A DNA stretch of 38,158 nucleotides from QAMH01 sp964435565. Lineage in GTDB: Bacteria; Actinomycetota; Coriobacteriia; Coriobacteriales; QAMH01. Both the position numbers and the translations under genes were made by a program. Numbering within the stretch: the stretch's first letter is position 1; the number at the start of each line of letters is the position of its first letter. Shown piece by piece: positions 15,230-22,852 of the stretch. The DNA is taken from positions 1-38,158 of the forward strand of contig CAYSZR010000015.1 of NCBI GenBank assembly GCA_964435565.1, read 5' to 3'. Under the pieces are notes generated by a model. That model saw only the letters and a program-made list of their open reading frames with translations, was not told where the DNA came from and ran no database searches.

Positions 15230-15317
15230 TCCATTCGGCCCCGCATTACCGGAACCGTCCTTTCGGTCGTGGCACAAGTGCCACCTCTCAGCCGCGCTCA
15301 GCGCAGCTCCCGATGAA
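15230..15317 (-). promoter_or_regulatory. Probable TPP riboswitch (THI element)
   Basis: On the minus strand the hallmark pyrimidine-sensing motif CTGAGA (15286-15291) and the pyrophosphate-side GGTAATGC (15243-15250) occur in the right order. CTGAGA follows a hairpin (GCTGCGC/GCGCGGC) and is followed by an extra GTGGCAC/GTGCCAC stem. An outer P1 helix can form between UUCAUCGG (15310-15317) and CCGAAUGGA (15230-15238) with one bulge. It precedes the thi operon. The P4/P5 region deviates from consensus, so a covariance-model search is needed. P1 contains the ATG at 15234, suggesting control at translation initiation. Confidence 0.7.
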
Positions 15318-15327
15318 TATTCGTTTG

Positions 15328-15356
15328 CTATAGTAGCACTTCGGCAGCAAGCCCAA
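15328..15356 (-). promoter_or_regulatory. Candidate promoter of the thiamine operon
   Basis: -35 TTGGGC (15351-15356), 17-base spacer, -10 CTATAG (15328-15333). It lies just upstream of the riboswitch and just downstream of the XRE-type gene. Confidence 0.4.
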
Positions 15357-15366
15357 CTCAGAAACG

Positions 15367-15945
15367 TCACAGAAACGAACAGGCGATGAACACGATGCCG
15401 CCGGCAATCATGACACACGAGAGAACAGCCGTGATGCACGCATTGGGCATGCTCAGATTGCGATCATGGACCGGCACATCGCAATCGTAATCGTAATCCC
15501 AGTAATAAAGCAGGTCGCGGTAGCGCATCATCCTGTTATTCTTGTTCATCAGCATTACGCGAATTGCCGCGACAAGGGCAACGACGGCACCTGCTACAAA
15601 GAGAGCCGCGCTGAACATGAGGGAAAATCTGAACAGAAGATATCCCCAGACGGGAATGATGATGGAAAAAAGCAGAGCAGCAGCCATCACCCAGCAATGT
15701 TTCCGCAATTCTTGCGAATCTTTTGCCACCTGGCATTCGATTTCGCGAATATCATCGTAGATAAGGTCGCCAACGGGCACCTGGAACACGTCGCCCATGG
15801 CCAATAGACTCTCAATATCGGGATAGGCAGCGCAGGCTTCCCATTTCGAGATGGTCCTGCGCGAAACACCGATTGCTTTGGCCAGCTCTTTTTGCGACAT
15901 ACGCATGTCGCCGCGATAATCCTCTATGACCCTTCCGACTTCCAT
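15367..15945 (-). CDS. XRE-family regulator with C-terminal membrane domain
   Basis: A 192-residue protein. The N-terminal helix-turn-helix reads MRMSQKELAKAIGVSRRTISKWE at residues about 14-36, a standard Cro/CI-type motif. Three hydrophobic segments follow: WVMAAALLFSIIIPVWGYLLF, LMFSAALFVAGAVVALVAAI and a C-terminal one near VLSCVMIAGGIVFIAC. A tyrosine/aspartate-rich loop (YYWDYDYDCD) lies between the second and third. Membrane-anchored XRE proteins of this form are common in Firmicutes and Coriobacteria; targets are unknown. The ATG at 15945 follows GAGGGAG; an ATG at 15957 is an alternative. It is divergent from the Ldh-type dehydrogenase across about 200 bases. Confidence 0.85.
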   Translation of the reverse strand: MEVGRVIEDYRGDMRMSQKELAKAIGVSRRTISKWEACAAYPDIESLLAMGDVFQVPVGDLIYDDIREIECQVAKDSQELRKHCWVMAAALLFSIIIPVWGYLLFRFSLMFSAALFVAGAVVALVAAIRVMLMNKNNRMMRYRDLLYYWDYDYDCDVPVHDRNLSMPNACITAVLSCVMIAGGIVFIACSFL

Positions 15946-16146
15946 GAACTCCCTCATGCGCGAAGAATCGTTCGGCAGTATTTTCTCCAAACCGCCATCT
16001 TTGCAAAGAATACCATGAAACAGGGTGTCCTGACTGCGCATATGCCTGATTATCACCACACAGACGAGCCTTTGCGGCTCAACATCTGCAGCGATTTGGG
16101 GTATCGTATAGGAGCTGGACAATCGAGTGAGAGAATGAAGGAGCCG

Positions 16147-17277
16147 ATGGCATACGTTACGTGGCAATTTGAGACCCTGGACACGTTCTGCAAAGACGTT
16201 TTCGCGAAGTTTGGTTTCACGCAGGAAGAAAGCGACATCATCACCGACGTTTTGCTGACTGCCGACCTCTATGGCATCGAAAGCCATGGCATGCAGCGTA
16301 TGGTGCGCTACCACAAGGGCATCGAGAAAGGATCTATCCACGTCGACGAAAAACCGGAAGTCGTCTTCGAGACGCCTGTTTCGGCAACCGTGGAAGGCCA
16401 TTCGGCTATGGGCCAGCTCGTGAGCAAATTTGCCATGGACCTTGCCATACAAAAAGCAAAGACAAGCGGTATCGGCATGGTGACCGTACGCAACTCCAAT
16501 CATTTCGGCATTGCCGGCTATTACACGAAGATGGCATGCGACCAGGGCCTGATGGGCATCGCCTGCACCAATTCAGAAGCCATCATGGTCCCCACATTCG
16601 CACGCATGGCCATGTTGGGAAGCAACCCCATCGCCATCGCCATGCCCGCCAAGCCCTACCCGTTTTGGTTCGATGCATCAACAACCGTGGTCACTCGCGG
16701 CAAACTCGAAATCTATAACAAGAACGGCGAACCGTTGCCCGAGGGCTGGGCACTCGGCGCACAAGGTCAGCCATCGACAAATGCGCCCGACGTACTCGCC
16801 AACATCGTCGGTAAAGGCGGCGGCGGCAAAAACCCGCTTGGCGGTGGCACCGAAAAACTCGGTAGCCACAAAGGCTATGGCTGGGGCATGGTCTGCGAAC
16901 TGTTCTCTTCAATCCTCTCATGCGGCAACACATCTGACGAATGCTGCACCTTCGATGACAAAACAGGCATCTGCCATGGATTCACAGCAATCGACCCGGC
17001 AATTTTCGGCGATCCAGCGCAAATCGAAGAGCATCTCTCCGAATATCTCCAAAAGTTACGCGACACGTCAAAAGCGCAAGATGCGCAGCGCATCTGGACG
17101 CACGGCGAAAAAGAACACTTCAACGAGCTGCGCTTACGCGAAGAGGGCATCCCCGTCAACGACAACACGATGGCCGAGCTTGGCAATCTGTGCTCGTATC
17201 TCGACATCGACTTCAACCGTTATTTCACTGGCTATGAGTTGCCAAAGGACGCAGATTTCTTCGAAGGGAACTACTAA
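16147..17277 (+). CDS. Ldh/malate dehydrogenase family (type 2) NAD(P)-dependent oxidoreductase
   Basis: A 376-residue member of the LDH2/MDG2 family, which holds malate, L-lactate, ureidoglycolate and related 2-hydroxyacid dehydrogenases. Diagnostic segments are DLYGIESHGMQRMVRYH (with the catalytic histidine), GIGMVTVRNSNHFGIAGYYT, ACTNSEAIMVPTFA, MLGSNPIAIAMP, FDASTTVVTRGKLE and SHKGYGWGMVCELFSSIL. Substrate cannot be fixed from sequence. The ATG at 16147 has AAGGAG three bases upstream; an ATG at 16135 is an alternative, and the open frame back to 15892 is not family-like. Two bases separate its stop from the sortase gene, so the two are likely cotranscribed. Confidence 0.88.
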   Translation: MAYVTWQFETLDTFCKDVFAKFGFTQEESDIITDVLLTADLYGIESHGMQRMVRYHKGIEKGSIHVDEKPEVVFETPVSATVEGHSAMGQLVSKFAMDLAIQKAKTSGIGMVTVRNSNHFGIAGYYTKMACDQGLMGIACTNSEAIMVPTFARMAMLGSNPIAIAMPAKPYPFWFDASTTVVTRGKLEIYNKNGEPLPEGWALGAQGQPSTNAPDVLANIVGKGGGGKNPLGGGTEKLGSHKGYGWGMVCELFSSILSCGNTSDECCTFDDKTGICHGFTAIDPAIFGDPAQIEEHLSEYLQKLRDTSKAQDAQRIWTHGEKEHFNELRLREEGIPVNDNTMAELGNLCSYLDIDFNRYFTGYELPKDADFFEGNY

Positions 17278-17279
17278 GC

Positions 17280-18014
17280 ATGAAACGCGCCGCGCATAGT
17301 GCAAAGAAACCAGGCAAAGCCAAGCGCCGCGCGTTGCTTGTCATAGAGATTGTCTGCATCATCATCGCAGTCGTGTGTGGCGTCTTTCTCATTCAAGACC
17401 TCAGCAGATACTGGATCGCCGACAACGAATTCAAGGAAATCACGCAAGAGTACAATCGCGATGTCGATAGGCTCGTGACCGATAATCCCGACTGCGTCGG
17501 CTGGATCAAGGTCGAAGACACGCGTATCGACTACCCCGTCATGTACACGCCCAATGACCCCGAATACTACCTGCACCGCAATTTCGAGGGAGATTACTCG
17601 TCTTCTGGCACGCCATTCTTAGGCGAAGGCAGCATCCCGACAGGCAACAGCCTTATCGCCTACGGTCATCATATGAACGACGGCAGTATGTTTGCCGAGC
17701 TCGAGAAATTCGACGATGCAGAATTTGGGCTGGGACATACCGTCGAATACAAAACCTCGACTGGCGTGGCAAGCTACAAGCCTATCGCCTGCTGGTATGA
17801 AGATCTCACCGTAGCCGATTGCTATCATTACTGGGAGCAGGTCGGCAACCTGGATGCAAAGCGCTTCAATGACTATGTCGCCAATGCCAAGGCACGCTCG
17901 CTGTACGACACCGGCGCATCCGCCACATATGGCGATAAGCTCATCACGCTTTCAACCTGCAGCTATGGCACGGCAGAACAACGATTCGTAGTAGTCGCCG
18001 TACTCGAAAGATAG
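17280..18014 (+). CDS. srtB: Class B sortase
   Basis: Membrane-anchored cysteine transpeptidase that attaches surface proteins to peptidoglycan. The 244-residue protein has a basic start (KRAAHSAKKPGKAKRR), one N-terminal membrane segment at residues about 18-38 and an extracytoplasmic sortase domain. Catalytic residues are H130 in IAYGHHMNDG, C227 in ITLSTCSYG and R235 in EQRFVVVAV. NPDCVGWIKVEDTRIDYPVMY is typical of class B. No substrate with an obvious sorting motif lies next to it in this window. It starts two bases after the dehydrogenase stop. Confidence 0.94.
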   Translation: MKRAAHSAKKPGKAKRRALLVIEIVCIIIAVVCGVFLIQDLSRYWIADNEFKEITQEYNRDVDRLVTDNPDCVGWIKVEDTRIDYPVMYTPNDPEYYLHRNFEGDYSSSGTPFLGEGSIPTGNSLIAYGHHMNDGSMFAELEKFDDAEFGLGHTVEYKTSTGVASYKPIACWYEDLTVADCYHYWEQVGNLDAKRFNDYVANAKARSLYDTGASATYGDKLITLSTCSYGTAEQRFVVVAVLER

Positions 18015-18047
18015 GCCAATGCAACGCGCGGACGCAAGCTGCCCGAA

Positions 18048-19084
18048 CTATTGAGCCGCTTGCTCCAAAACTTCGCGACCATATTCGGTCCGCCCTGCCG
18101 AACGATCGGCAAGACCATCGAGAATCGTCATGAGGTCCTCCGACGGCATATCCACGAAAGAGAGTTCCTCGTCAGTAATAGGATGCTCGAACTGCAGGCG
18201 CCACGAATGAAGGAACTGCCGATCAAGGCCCATTTCGCTTTTGAGCGCAGCATCGCGATTGCGCGGTTTGGCCGTCGCCGCGCGTCCATACAGAGGGTCG
18301 CCCACCACGGGATGCTGTGTATAAGCCATATGCACGCGAATCTGATGCGTCCGCCCAGTGAAAAGATGACATTCCAGCAGCGTATAGCCATCGTCGAAGC
18401 GTCCCGCCTCGAAACGTTCTAGAACGGTGAACGTGGTGATCGCCCCTTTGGCCTTCAGACTATCGCTTACGGTCATGCGCGTACGATCGGTAACGTGGCG
18501 CGCGATGGGCGCGTCGATCATTCCCGTGTCATGCGCGATCGACCCATGCACGAGCGTGATATAGCGACGATCGATATTGCGCGTGCGAATGCCATCTTGC
18601 AGACGAGCCGCCGCAAGGTCGGTTTTCGCGGCAAGCATGAGACCACTCGTGTCACGATCGAGCCGATGCACGATACCCGGCCTATCTTCCCCTTGCACCT
18701 GAGCGAGATTATCCAGACCGCAATAGGCGACAAGAGCATTGACCAGCGTGTCATCATAATGTCCGCGCGCGGGATGACAGACGAGGCCAGCTTGTTTCGA
18801 TAAGACGATAAGGTGCTCGTCCTCGAAGCGAATATCGAGGGGAATCGTATAGTCAGGCACAATAACGCCTTGACCCGCACTTCGAGGCGGAATCTCGATA
18901 TGTACCATGTCGCCTGCAACGACGATACGCTTCTTGGTTGTAGGCTGGCCGTTCACTAGAATACGGCCCGAATCGATAAGCCGTACGGCGGCAGCGCGTG
19001 ATGCGAGCTGCTCGATGCCAAGGCCAGCGACAAATACGTCGAGACGTGCCCCTTGNNNNNNNNNNCGAAGATATCCGTCATCAT
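18048..19084 (-). CDS. RluA/RluD family 23S rRNA/tRNA pseudouridine synthase (interrupted by an assembly gap)
   Basis: Isomerises uridine to pseudouridine in structured RNA. The start at 19084 (ATGATGACGGAT) overlaps the lspA stop (ATGA). After about six codons a ten-N gap (19056-19065) intervenes, then the S4 RNA-binding domain continues in frame with GARLDVFVAGLG, SRAAAVRLIDSGRILVNGQ. The catalytic domain has the HRLDRDTSGLM motif with the essential aspartate, RRYITLVHG, CHLFTGRTHQIRVHM and GDPLYG. With exactly ten missing bases the frame breaks, so the gap length must be 2 modulo 3. A start at 18956 would remove most of the S4 domain and is rejected. Confidence 0.9.
19056..19065. other. 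Ten-N assembly gap inside the pseudouridine synthase gene
   Basis: Placeholder of unknown length near the 5' end of the gene. Six codons plus one base precede it and an in-frame codon follows it, so the true missing length is 2 modulo 3. Confidence 0.95.
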
Positions 19085-19566
19085 CGCTCCCCTTCCTCTT
19101 TCGCGCTAAACGCGCCGGTCAAGATAAGTGTTGCGATAAAGAGCACTACACCGCAGGTAACGCAGACATCGGCAATATTGAACACGGGAAAGTCGATGAA
19201 GGTGAAATGCATGAAATCTACCACGTAGACAGTCGTGATGCGATCGATGAGATTACCGATTCCTCCAGAGACCACGAGCGCGAGACTCACGACCTCGAGC
19301 ACATGGTGCGTCTTTACCACAAGAAGCCAGATGAGTGCGGCAATGCAGATGACGATAGCCATGACGATGAAGACGATCCCACTTCCAGCCCCAAGGCCGA
19401 ACGCAGCGCCCAGATTATGCACAAGTTCGAAATCGATAAGGCCCTGACCGCTGCCGGCAACGCCCAGCTGCAGATTAGCCGCAGCCCATCCCTTGGTCAG
19501 GCGATCGGCAACAACCATCACGATAATGATGGGGACGAATAACGCGAATATCATCTTACGGGTCAT
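19081..19566 (-). CDS. lspA: Lipoprotein signal peptidase (signal peptidase II)
   Basis: Aspartic protease in the membrane that cleaves prolipoproteins before the lipid-modified cysteine. The 161-residue protein has four hydrophobic segments and the family motifs GGIGNLIDRIT, VYVVDF and FNIADVCVTCG. The catalytic aspartates are D117 in VVDF and D133 in NIAD. VHNLGAAFGLG near the first loop is also conserved. It is followed directly by the RluD-type gene with an ATGA overlap, the usual lspA-rluD pairing. It is separated from ileS by a long hairpin. The lipoprotein encoded at 27879-28883 is a probable substrate. Confidence 0.96.
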   Translation of the reverse strand: MTRKMIFALFVPIIIVMVVADRLTKGWAAANLQLGVAGSGQGLIDFELVHNLGAAFGLGAGSGIVFIVMAIVICIAALIWLLVVKTHHVLEVVSLALVVSGGIGNLIDRITTVYVVDFMHFTFIDFPVFNIADVCVTCGVVLFIATLILTGAFSAKEEGER

Positions 19567-19591
19567 AGAAAAGGCCTTGATAGAGGTGATG

Positions 19592-19631
19592 GGCGTCCAG
19601 AGGATGGAAACGAGTCCATGCTCCGGACGCC
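19592..19631 (-). repeat. Long hairpin between ileS and lspA
   Basis: On the minus strand GGCGTCCGGAG pairs with CTCTGGACGCC, with an inner ATGGA/TCCAT stem. No T-run follows, so it is not a standard terminator. It could protect or process the ileS-lspA transcript, as a 3'-stabilising hairpin would. Confidence 0.6.
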
Positions 19632-19643
19632 GGTCTTAGTCGA

Positions 19644-22466
19644 TTATTCCTCGAACGTGGCCACGACATCGTGGCAGCGTGCGCACAGGCCGTCTTCGCC
19701 CAGCTCACGATAATTCCAGCAACGCGGGCACTTCTCGCCTTCAGCGGCACGCACCGTGGCAACAAGCCCCGATGCACCTTCAGTCGGCTCGAGCGTCACA
19801 TCAGAGACGATGAACACCTCTGCCAGCACACGGGCATCGTGGGATTGCAAGGCGGCAACCTGCTGGGGGTCACCCGAAATCGTCACCGCGACTTCCTGGC
19901 TCTTGTTAACGGTTTCGTCATTGCGGGCATCCTCGATAGCCTTCATCACGGCATCGCGCGCAAGCATGACCGTCTCGTATGATGCGAGGAGCTCTTCGCG
20001 CTGAGCCGCGGAAAGTTGCGGAGTGAAATCCGCTTCTTCGCACCAGCCTGACAGTTGGACAGATTCCGCGTGGTCCTGTCCCATCATTCCCTCGGGATAT
20101 CTCTCCCACACCTCATCGCAGGTGAAAGTAAGAATTGGCGCAAGTTGACGGACCATCGCCTCGAGCATGTTCGCGAGCACGCTTTGCGCGCTGCGACGCT
20201 CAATGCTGTCCGCGGCGTCTGAATACAGGCGATCCTTCACAGCATCGAAATATTCCGAAGAGATGCCAACGATAAAATCGTACCAACCACGATAGGCACT
20301 ATGAAAATGGTATTCATCGTATGCCGTGGTCGTATCTGCGACGAGCGCGTACAGGCGCGCAAGCGCCCACTTGTCGAACTCGAGCATTTCATCGGCTGAG
20401 ACGAAATCGTCATCCGTAAAATCATTGAGATTGCTGAGCAGGTAACGGAAGGTGTTTCGAATGCGGCGGTACGCGTCAGAGGTACGCTCGAGAATAGTGC
20501 GGCTCACGCTCACATCCTGCGAATAATCGACCGATCCGACCCACAGACGCAAGACATCGGCGCCAAACTCCTTGCAGACCTCGTTGGGGTCGATGACGTT
20601 ACCGATGGACTTCGACATCTTGCGACCATTTTCGTCTACGGTAAAACCGCAGCTCAAAACAGCTTTATAAGGAGCTGCGCCATAAGCGCACACGCTCGTC
20701 AGAAGCGAGGATTGGAACCATCCGCGATGCTGGTCGCTGCCCTCAAGATACAGGTCGGCCGGACGGCGCAGATAATCGCGCTCCTCGCAGACACTCGTGT
20801 GCGACACGCCGGATTCCCACCAGACGTCGAGCACGTCGGACTCGCCCACGATATCGTGGCTTCCGCAAGTCGGACAGCAGGTGTCTGCCGGCAGATAATC
20901 CGCTGGTGCACAGGTATACCAAGCATCGGCACCCTTCGTGCGGAAGAGCTCGATTACTGCATCGAAGGTTTTTTCCGTGGCAATGGTCTCACCGCAGGAT
21001 TTGCAACGAAACACCGGAATCGGCACGCCCCAGAAGCGCTGACGGCTGATACACCAATCGGGACGGTCTTCGACCATCGAGCCGATGCGTTTGGAAGCCC
21101 AGCTTGGAATCCACTGGACATGGTGGTCGATCTGATCAAGTGCCGCTTTGCGCAAGCCCGTCTTATCCATGGAAACGAACCATTGCGTGGTCGCTCGGAA
21201 AATAACCGGGCGTTTGCAGCGCCAACAATGCGGATACGAATGGCTGATATCCTCGCGGGCGATAAGCGCGCCGTCCTCGTCAAGCCATTTAACGATATCT
21301 TCGTTGCTGCCAACGGCATCGCGGCCGGCCCAAGGGCCACCGCCTTGCGTGAACTTGCCATCGTCGTCGACGGGCATCAGCACGGGAATGTTGAACTTGA
21401 GGCCGACCTCATAGTCATCAGCGCCATGACCAGGCGCAGTGTGGACAGCCCCGGACCCCGTATCGAGCGTAACATGATCGCCGTAGATGACCGTGCCTGT
21501 CATATCGTCATGAATTGGATGCGCATACGTTGCGCCCGCCAAATCGATGCCCTTGACATGATACGGGGCACCATCGGCCTCGACGTAGTCAAGTTCGCCC
21601 CAACCAGCCTTGCTGGCAACGCTTTCAGCAAGCTCTGCTGCAAGCACGAAGAATTCCCCACCCACGCGCACGACGCAATAGTCAGCATCAGGTGCAAGGC
21701 TTACGGCGGCGTTCGCAGGCAGGGTCCATGGCGTCGTCGTCCAAATGATGACAGACACCGATGCATCATCGTGCAAAACGGCCCTGAGTGCCGCGGGCAC
21801 CTCGGTAAAACGGAACTTCACGAAAATCGAAGGGCTGACCTCGTCTGCATATTCGATTTCAGCTTCGGCAAGAGCCGTGTGGCAATGCGAGCACCAGTGG
21901 ATGGGCTTGCGGCCACGATAGATGGATCCCGAGAGATACATCTTCTTAAAGACTTCGATGTTGCCAGCTTCGTATTCAGGCGTGAAAGTGAGATATGGGT
22001 TATCCCATTCGCCACAGACACCCAAACGCTTGAAACCCTGGCGCTGGCCCTCGAGCTGCTTTTCTGCATATTCGCGACAGATCTTACGAAAGGTCGGCGT
22101 ATCGATCTTCGCCATCTTTTCGGGGCCAAGCTCTTCTTCGACCTTGTTTTCGATAGGCAGGCCGTGGCAATCCCAACCGGGAACATACGGGGCGTAATAA
22201 CCTCGCTGCGACTTGTACTTGACGATGATATCCTTCAGCGTCTTATTGAGCGCGTGGCCGATATGAATGGGTCCGTTTGCATAAGGCGGGCCATCGTGCA
22301 GGATATAGGGCTCATGGCCTTCATTTTGCTGCAGGACCTTGTTATAAAGATCCATCTCCTCCCACTTTTTCAGACGTTCCGGCTCATGCTGGGCCAGGTT
22401 CGCCTTCATCTTGAAGGAGGTCTTGGGCAGATTCATGGTGTGCTTGTAGTTCGGTGTATCAGACAT
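19644..22466 (-). CDS. ileS: Isoleucyl-tRNA synthetase
   Basis: Class I synthetase, 940 residues. The HIGH signature is in LHDGPPYANGPIHIGHALN. The editing domain has TTTPWTLPANAAVSLAPD, and KMSKS occurs as GRKMSKSIGNVIDPNEV. The C-terminal zinc finger reads CPRCWNYRELG followed by CARCH. This is the bacterial-type IleRS with a zinc ribbon, of normal length. The ileS-lspA-rluD order is common in Gram-positive bacteria. The start is at MSDTPNYKHTMNLPKT, with an AGAAAG ribosome site. Confidence 0.98.
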   Translation of the reverse strand: MSDTPNYKHTMNLPKTSFKMKANLAQHEPERLKKWEEMDLYNKVLQQNEGHEPYILHDGPPYANGPIHIGHALNKTLKDIIVKYKSQRGYYAPYVPGWDCHGLPIENKVEEELGPEKMAKIDTPTFRKICREYAEKQLEGQRQGFKRLGVCGEWDNPYLTFTPEYEAGNIEVFKKMYLSGSIYRGRKPIHWCSHCHTALAEAEIEYADEVSPSIFVKFRFTEVPAALRAVLHDDASVSVIIWTTTPWTLPANAAVSLAPDADYCVVRVGGEFFVLAAELAESVASKAGWGELDYVEADGAPYHVKGIDLAGATYAHPIHDDMTGTVIYGDHVTLDTGSGAVHTAPGHGADDYEVGLKFNIPVLMPVDDDGKFTQGGGPWAGRDAVGSNEDIVKWLDEDGALIAREDISHSYPHCWRCKRPVIFRATTQWFVSMDKTGLRKAALDQIDHHVQWIPSWASKRIGSMVEDRPDWCISRQRFWGVPIPVFRCKSCGETIATEKTFDAVIELFRTKGADAWYTCAPADYLPADTCCPTCGSHDIVGESDVLDVWWESGVSHTSVCEERDYLRRPADLYLEGSDQHRGWFQSSLLTSVCAYGAAPYKAVLSCGFTVDENGRKMSKSIGNVIDPNEVCKEFGADVLRLWVGSVDYSQDVSVSRTILERTSDAYRRIRNTFRYLLSNLNDFTDDDFVSADEMLEFDKWALARLYALVADTTTAYDEYHFHSAYRGWYDFIVGISSEYFDAVKDRLYSDAADSIERRSAQSVLANMLEAMVRQLAPILTFTCDEVWERYPEGMMGQDHAESVQLSGWCEEADFTPQLSAAQREELLASYETVMLARDAVMKAIEDARNDETVNKSQEVAVTISGDPQQVAALQSHDARVLAEVFIVSDVTLEPTEGASGLVATVRAAEGEKCPRCWNYRELGEDGLCARCHDVVATFEE

Positions 22467-22504
22467 CTTTCGTCTTTCTGTAAATCGTGGTCGCTTCCAG
22501 ATTC

Positions 22505-22774
22505 TTACATTCCATGCTCGAGATGCTTGGAAATATGTTCGCTCAAGGTCTCGGAAAGGTTTGCCAAGGCCGTGGTCGGCATAATAACGCGTGCCACCAG
22601 ATGCGCGGGCAGTTCATCGCCTTGCTTGTTCGCATGATCGACATAGAGAAAGTCGATGCGCGATTCTGCGTTGGTCGTGCTCACGATGGACGCATTGGCA
22701 TAGCAACCGCACGCTCGCTCGGAGCTCGCCTCAATACGGAATCGCACTTGGTTCGAGCCGTTATTCTCTGGCAT
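22505..22774 (-). CDS. DUF3467-like small protein
   Basis: An 89-residue soluble protein of unknown function. RFRIEASSERACGCYANASIVSTTNAESRIDFLYVD, then AHLVARVIMPTTALANLSETLSEHI, matches the general pattern of DUF3467. That family has a small beta sheet with a VSRVxLSPxxAKxLxxxL-type end, here in a diverged form. The ATG at 22774 has an AAAGGA ribosome site seven bases upstream; an open frame to 22828 is not supported. It sits between cca and ileS on the same strand, 38 bases before ileS. A GCTG/CAGC hairpin lies just upstream of it. Family membership is likely but not certain. Confidence 0.65.
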   Translation of the reverse strand: MPENNGSNQVRFRIEASSERACGCYANASIVSTTNAESRIDFLYVDHANKQGDELPAHLVARVIMPTTALANLSETLSEHISKHLEHGM

Positions 22775-22852
22775 GGTTTCGTCCTTTCTGAAGACACGTA
22801 ACTGCTGATTGTACAGCAAGTGGCACATAGAGGGAGTACGGATTTGGAGCGG

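Noticed and set aside
15235..15246. ATG at 15246 as thiD start
   Set aside because: It is the ATG within the conserved GGTAATGC of the riboswitch and adds residues not seen in ThiD.
15946..16503. Long N-terminal extension of the XRE regulator
   Set aside because: The extra 180 or so codons are antisense to the dehydrogenase gene and the divergent control region, and the helix-turn-helix proteins of this type start near 15945.
20712..22637. A 641-codon open frame on the plus strand opposite ileS
   Set aside because: It is antisense to a fully conserved ileS and shows no domain-like features; it is an effect of codon bias.
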